A stretch of DNA of 64,000 nt, taken from the NCBI GenBank assembly GCA_956465555.1, contig OY101120.1, positions 2,598,001 to 2,662,000 on the forward strand, read 5' to 3'. Source of the stretch: Nitzschia sp. pyKryTriq1 (taxonomy: Eukaryota; Bacillariophyta; Bacillariophyceae; Bacillariales; Bacillariaceae). The notes under the pieces were generated by a model. That model had not been told where the DNA came from, made no database searches, and was given only the letters and a program-made list of their open reading frames with translations. This document shows, in pieces, positions 60,157-64,000 of this stretch. Numbering within the stretch: position 1 is the first letter of the stretch; each line of letters starts with the position of its first letter. Both the position numbers and the translations under genes were made by a program.

Positions 60157-61617
60157 CGGGAAACATACCTTTGATGGGCATGGAAATGAAGTAATATACG
60201 GTAGAAGAAAGAAAGAAAAGTATCAGCATGCATTCGTCATACCGTCCAATCCACAGATATACAAGGAACTAACGCAATACCATACTCTGTACGAATAGTA
60301 TTGTCGTACTACTTTGTACGCGTATATTCCTCTACTACTACTGGCCAACCATACGCACTTACCGCGTGAAAAGTACAACCACAACCGATCAATTGGAGAT
60401 CCGATCCAGGAGAGTTGCAAATGGAGCAGGAAATAACCATCATGGTGGTTCAGGTCGTATTACAGATTACAGTAGTACCAAGATGAAATAAAAATAATGA
60501 CAGCCATATCGTCACGATGATACGTGATGGATCGAGAGATCGATTTCTGTATTTCCTCTACTACGAATGTGTTTGTTCTCGATTTTTCACATCCTTATTC
60601 TGAGCCCTCTGCGAAGCCGAAACGACGACACAAGCATGCAACACGCACAACATCTGTTCCCATTATTCTCTGTATGTCGACGTAATCAATTAATGATCGG
60701 AATGAAGACTTTTTGGTCCTCATGGGATTTTTCAATTAAGGATCGAAATGAAACCATCGCTTTCTCCTTGTTATTTATGGATCGGAACAAAAGGGCATTT
60801 ACGCACAGGCGTTTATAATTCTGGACATATCAACTCGGAACTTCGAAACACCACCTAGTCTACACTGATAGGCAGGTGTCAACTACGAGTAATTACGAGG
60901 ACCTGGTACGAGTAGACCTACAAACAACCCCACTACTTAGTACATCATCATCATCAATCATGCGTTTGTTGCGTGTGGTACAGGTATGATACAGGAGCAG
61001 TTGATCATGGATCAATAATTTCTACCTGGGTACACGCGCACGACGTACTGTAGGGACCTACTGTACCGGTACGGAACTGTACGAGTACATACCGGTATGG
61101 TAGTGTAGTCTGTGAGACAGGACGAGAAATGGGAGAAGCCCATCGCTGTAAGCCGTGTCGCGCGGGCGCGGGTCACCGGAAATAATTTTTGGTAAAAAAA
61201 TGGGCCAAGGTCTGAAATGGTCATAATCAGCTCTGAAGGTCCTTTCCCTGTTGCAGCACGTTCAACCAAAAGATACTTAGATGATTCGTAACCTCAGTCG
61301 ATTAATTTGGTGATAGTGATACATTGCCAGACAGGTATTTACTACAGCACGTGTTATCGCGTGGGCGAGACGAAGAAAATTCGTGGCAAAAAATATTTCC
61401 GGTGACCCGCGCCTGCGCGACACGGCTTATGATGCGCGATGGCTGGTTGGCGACTGGCGACAGGCCTCCCGGAGAGCTATGTAGTTTTTTTAAAATCTAC
61501 TACTAGCTAGTAGAGCAATTGACTCCATACACTATGGAAGGCGAAGCCGTAATCGATAGTCGGCAATCCTGCATTTTTATATTTTAACAAACAAGTTTAG
61601 ACTTCAACACGTCGCCT
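60157..61617. other. Intergenic region with foldback element
   Basis: About 1.5 kb upstream of the GAF gene and downstream of the SR-rich gene. It contains the 43-bp inverted repeats at 61149-61191 and 61387-61429 and GTAC/ACCGGT words. No gene is evident. Confidence 0.5.
61138..61443. mobile_element. Foldback (MITE-like) element with 43-bp inverted repeats
   Basis: The arms are 61149-61191 and 61387-61429. Both read TAAGCCGTGTCGCGC, then GGCGCGGGTCACCGG and AAATA with a T-rich end (second arm reverse-complemented), with about two differences in 43 bp. Outer CCATCGC/GCGATGG ends extend the match to about 61138 and 61443. The 195-bp interior has no gene. I see no target-site duplication, and no other copy in the window. 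The symmetry suggests a nonautonomous DNA transposon. Confidence 0.6.
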
Positions 61618-63984
61618 TTAGTGAATAGTATAAGAGAGGTATTCCTTTTTCCTAGACTTCTCAAAGTACCGGCTCATCCCTTTTCTCTTTTTCTCGCTCG
61701 AGTCAGACTGGAGAGACGTAGACGACAGGTTGAAGTCCGCACTATTGGAAAACTTCTGGATGACAATCTCACCAAAGTCGGCATTCTTCATACTTCTTGA
61801 AGGAGAAAGGGAAGTCTTGCGAAGCGACCGAGTCTTGGCTTTCTTTCGCTCCTTTTCTTCTTCGAGCCGCAAGAGAATGCTTTCGGCAGACTTTTGCTTA
61901 CTCATCGCGTTTCCAGACGCTTCGACATCACTTTTGACAAATCTTCGAGAAGTAGACCACTTGGGCACGGAGCGATCGCGGCTCTTGCTTTTCCCCTTCG
62001 AGTCGGCGGAGCGATCACGGCTTTTGCTTCTACTAGACCCTTTCCCTTTGGAATCATCGGTACGATCTCGGTGTTTGCTTCGACTTATGTCCAAGCTCTT
62101 GTCACGACTCTTACTTCGACTTATGTCCAAACTCTTGTCACGACTCTTGCTTCGACTTATGTCCAAACTCTTGTCACGACCCTTACTTCGACTTATGTCC
62201 AAGCTCTTGTCACGACTCTTACTTCGACTTATGTCCAAACTCTTATCACGACTCTTGCTTCGTTTCGTCTCTTTGCTCGACGTCTTTTCTTCCAACAGCT
62301 TTCGATCCTTTGATCGAGCTCGTCGCTCTTGCTTAACCGAGCCTTCTTTCACACCGACATCTCGATCCTTTGACCGAGCCCGTCGCTCTTTCGAAAGTTC
62401 TAGGCGTTTCGCTCGGGCACGCTCTAGAATTGTTGCGGCTTTGGCCGCCCGCTCTTCCTTGTGGCGAGACTTTGAAAGAGCGTCCAAAGAACGACGGACA
62501 GTCTTTTCTTTTTCGGACAAAGCACTCTTTTGCAATGTCCGGTCCTTGCTCCGTGTGCGCGATCGACTTTTCCGTTCATCTCCATCCTGTGAAAGCTTGG
62601 GCATCGGAGAGTGTGACTTGGCTCGCTCGTTAGCCTTCAATTCGCGATCTCGGCTCAACGACCGTTCTTTGGTCCGTCTGGCGATTCGTTCTGCCCTGGT
62701 GGTGGACGTGACTGGTTTCGATTTTGATGCTTTGTCGCCCTTTTCCTCTTTATCCTTTGAAGATTTCTTTTCCTTCTTCTTCTTCTTCTTCTTCTTCGCT
62801 GTACTACTCTTCGTTTTCTTGGTCTTCTTTTCCTTCTTGCTTTTCTTGTCCTTGATGGATTTACTTTCCTTGCGTTTTTTCTTCTTCTTCTCCACCTTTT
62901 TGGCAGCTTCTACTGACTCGTCTTCTTCTCCGTCGCTGTCCTCGCTCTCCTCTGAAGAAGAAGTAGAACATGACGAGATAGAAACCTCAACGGACGACGA
63001 TGATGACGACGACGACGACGCTGATGATGACGCATCACTATCCTCATCATCAAAGTTCAGCAATACACTTTCCTCGTCGGAGTCTTCCGAGCTCGAGGAG
63101 TCGTCATCGGTATAGGTTTCGGGCTGAGTGGTACCGCCCGTACTAGCCATCACTTTTTCCACAGAGCTAAATGATATGTCCCTGGGGATTCCTGCCGCCT
63201 TGATTTCTTCTTCGGCCTTCTTGAGTTGTATGACGGCATCCATAATCTCAATCGACAGTTCCGCGCTGGCGTCGTCCACGGAAGGTGGTGGATCCGCATG
63301 TTGACGTGGTGGAATCACGCGAGGTTGTTGTGCCGCGTTGTGGTGCGGAACGATATTGGTGGGTGTTGGAAGTGGAAAGGACCGCGGCTGGCCAAATCCA
63401 ACTGGCTCTGCTAGCGCGCGAGATGCTTGAGGAGTCGTCGATGCTGTACCCATGTTGGTAGTTCTTTCGGGAGGGTCAGATCGCATTTGTTCGATCATTG
63501 GAGGCCCATTCGACGGCTCCTCAACCATGGGCATTAGTTGATGCTGCAGGCAATGCTGCCGTGCGGGTTCTTTTGGTCCATTGCTACGATTGCTAGTAGT
63601 CCACTTGGGCAAATACTCGCTCTGAGACATGTCTTCACGGCCCGAAGACAAGGTCTTGTTAGTTCGCAGAGTATAGAGAGTCCATGTGCTCTCCGATTTT
63701 TCGGCAGACGAATCATTGTCGGAAGATCCACTACGTGCCCCACCTCCTCTCGCCCCCTGCCCCACATCATTTCCATTGGCGATTTGCGCCAAAAGCCAGT
63801 CTCCAGCATCTTGTTCCGAGTAATCGTGGCTATAGCCACGAGCTCGCTGCTGTTGTTGCTGTTGTTGATGGTGCATCATTTCATCCTCGTATTCTTGATG
63901 TTGCTGATGAAAACGAGGATCTCGTTGGTCGTACTCAAACTGTTGTTGTTGTTGTTGCTGCTGCTGCTGATGTTGAAGATGCAT
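61618..63984 (-). CDS. SR/Lys-rich repetitive protein, possibly running past the right edge
   Basis: 788 residues from the first ATG inside the window, intronless; the frame is still open to 64000, so the true start may be outside. The N-terminus is Gln/His-rich. At about 300-360 there is an acidic Ser run, then poly-Lys (KKVEKKKKKRKES and similar). At about 575-635 a 12-residue unit (SKSRDKSLDISR) is repeated about five times from a 36-bp DNA repeat. After that come SRSKSRDRSADSKGKS and a helix LRLEEEKERKKAKTRS. The RS/RD and RSLDIS units resemble SR proteins and nuclear-speckle proteins, but no RNA-binding domain is visible. Nuclear localisation is inferred from composition. Confidence 0.7.
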   Translation of the reverse strand: MHLQHQQQQQQQQQQFEYDQRDPRFHQQHQEYEDEMMHHQQQQQQQRARGYSHDYSEQDAGDWLLAQIANGNDVGQGARGGGARSGSSDNDSSAEKSESTWTLYTLRTNKTLSSGREDMSQSEYLPKWTTSNRSNGPKEPARQHCLQHQLMPMVEEPSNGPPMIEQMRSDPPERTTNMGTASTTPQASRALAEPVGFGQPRSFPLPTPTNIVPHHNAAQQPRVIPPRQHADPPPSVDDASAELSIEIMDAVIQLKKAEEEIKAAGIPRDISFSSVEKVMASTGGTTQPETYTDDDSSSSEDSDEESVLLNFDDEDSDASSSASSSSSSSSSVEVSISSCSTSSSEESEDSDGEEDESVEAAKKVEKKKKKRKESKSIKDKKSKKEKKTKKTKSSTAKKKKKKKKEKKSSKDKEEKGDKASKSKPVTSTTRAERIARRTKERSLSRDRELKANERAKSHSPMPKLSQDGDERKSRSRTRSKDRTLQKSALSEKEKTVRRSLDALSKSRHKEERAAKAATILERARAKRLELSKERRARSKDRDVGVKEGSVKQERRARSKDRKLLEEKTSSKETKRSKSRDKSLDISRSKSRDKSLDISRSKGRDKSLDISRSKSRDKSLDISRSKSRDKSLDISRSKHRDRTDDSKGKGSSRSKSRDRSADSKGKSKSRDRSVPKWSTSRRFVKSDVEASGNAMSKQKSAESILLRLEEEKERKKAKTRSLRKTSLSPSRSMKNADFGEIVIQKFSNSADFNLSSTSLQSDSSEKKRKGMSRYFEKSRKKEYLSYTIH
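62078..62260 (-). repeat. In-frame 36-bp tandem repeat in the SR-rich gene
   Basis: About five copies of a 36-bp unit encoding SRSKSRDKSLDI, differing by single synonymous or near-synonymous bases (for example KSRD versus KGRD in one copy). Copy number is probably variable between alleles. Confidence 0.9.
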
Positions 63985-64000
63985 CGCTTCTTCGTGTTGC

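Noticed and set aside
61730-63115. 461-residue open frame on the plus strand opposite the SR-rich gene
   Set aside because: It mirrors the Arg/Ser/Lys codons of the minus-strand gene; its Leu/Ser/Phe composition follows from the antisense reading and there is no motif.

Overview
The window looks like nuclear DNA of a diatom (stramenopile), probably a pennate one. This is an inference from content, not from a database match. The evidence is: short GT-AG introns in a minority of genes beside very long intronless frames; a methionine sulfoxide reductase with a secretory, plastid and twin-arginine style leader; several protein families I associate with diatoms (a WY/GLE-motif family, a six-cysteine secreted family, a GNS-type esterase); and proteins full of Ser, Asn, Asp, Gln, Gly and His runs written by in-frame trinucleotide repeats. 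Gene-poor stretches are dominated by CTAG, TAGTAG, GTAC and ACCGGT words.

Layout. 1-6.6 kb: the 3' part of exportin-4, converging on V-ATPase subunit F, then a (GCATC)20 array and a four-exon MsrA. 6.9-20 kb: SIN3 corepressor, prefoldin subunit 4, a ShKT plus prolyl 4-hydroxylase membrane protein, a SAM methyltransferase, an NRAMP metal transporter and an unrecognised 144-residue protein in three exons. 20.6-31.6 kb: an LRR protein, an unknown protein, two neighbouring genes sharing one small zinc-binding module, and AP-4 epsilon adaptin followed by a three-copy 106-bp minisatellite. 32.4-41 kb: a repeat-rich, gene-poor stretch with small hypothetical genes, a retroelement tail with a hammerhead-like motif, diverged ~150-bp repeats and two members of the WY/GLE family. 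41.8-64 kb: a secretory-type unknown, a PC-esterase/TBL-like membrane protein, a large Ser-rich protein, a secreted six-Cys protein, an acidic ankyrin protein, a GAF-domain protein, a foldback element and an SR/K-rich protein running to the right edge.

There is no operon logic. Neighbours are mostly unrelated housekeeping genes (nuclear transport, vesicle coats, chromatin, proton pump, protein folding). The most unusual items are the paired zinc module, the WY/GLE pair, the retroelement tail with its hammerhead-like core, the small three-exon gene with a motif recurring in its introns, and several foldback or dispersed repeats. No RNA gene, CRISPR array or plasmid-type origin was seen.
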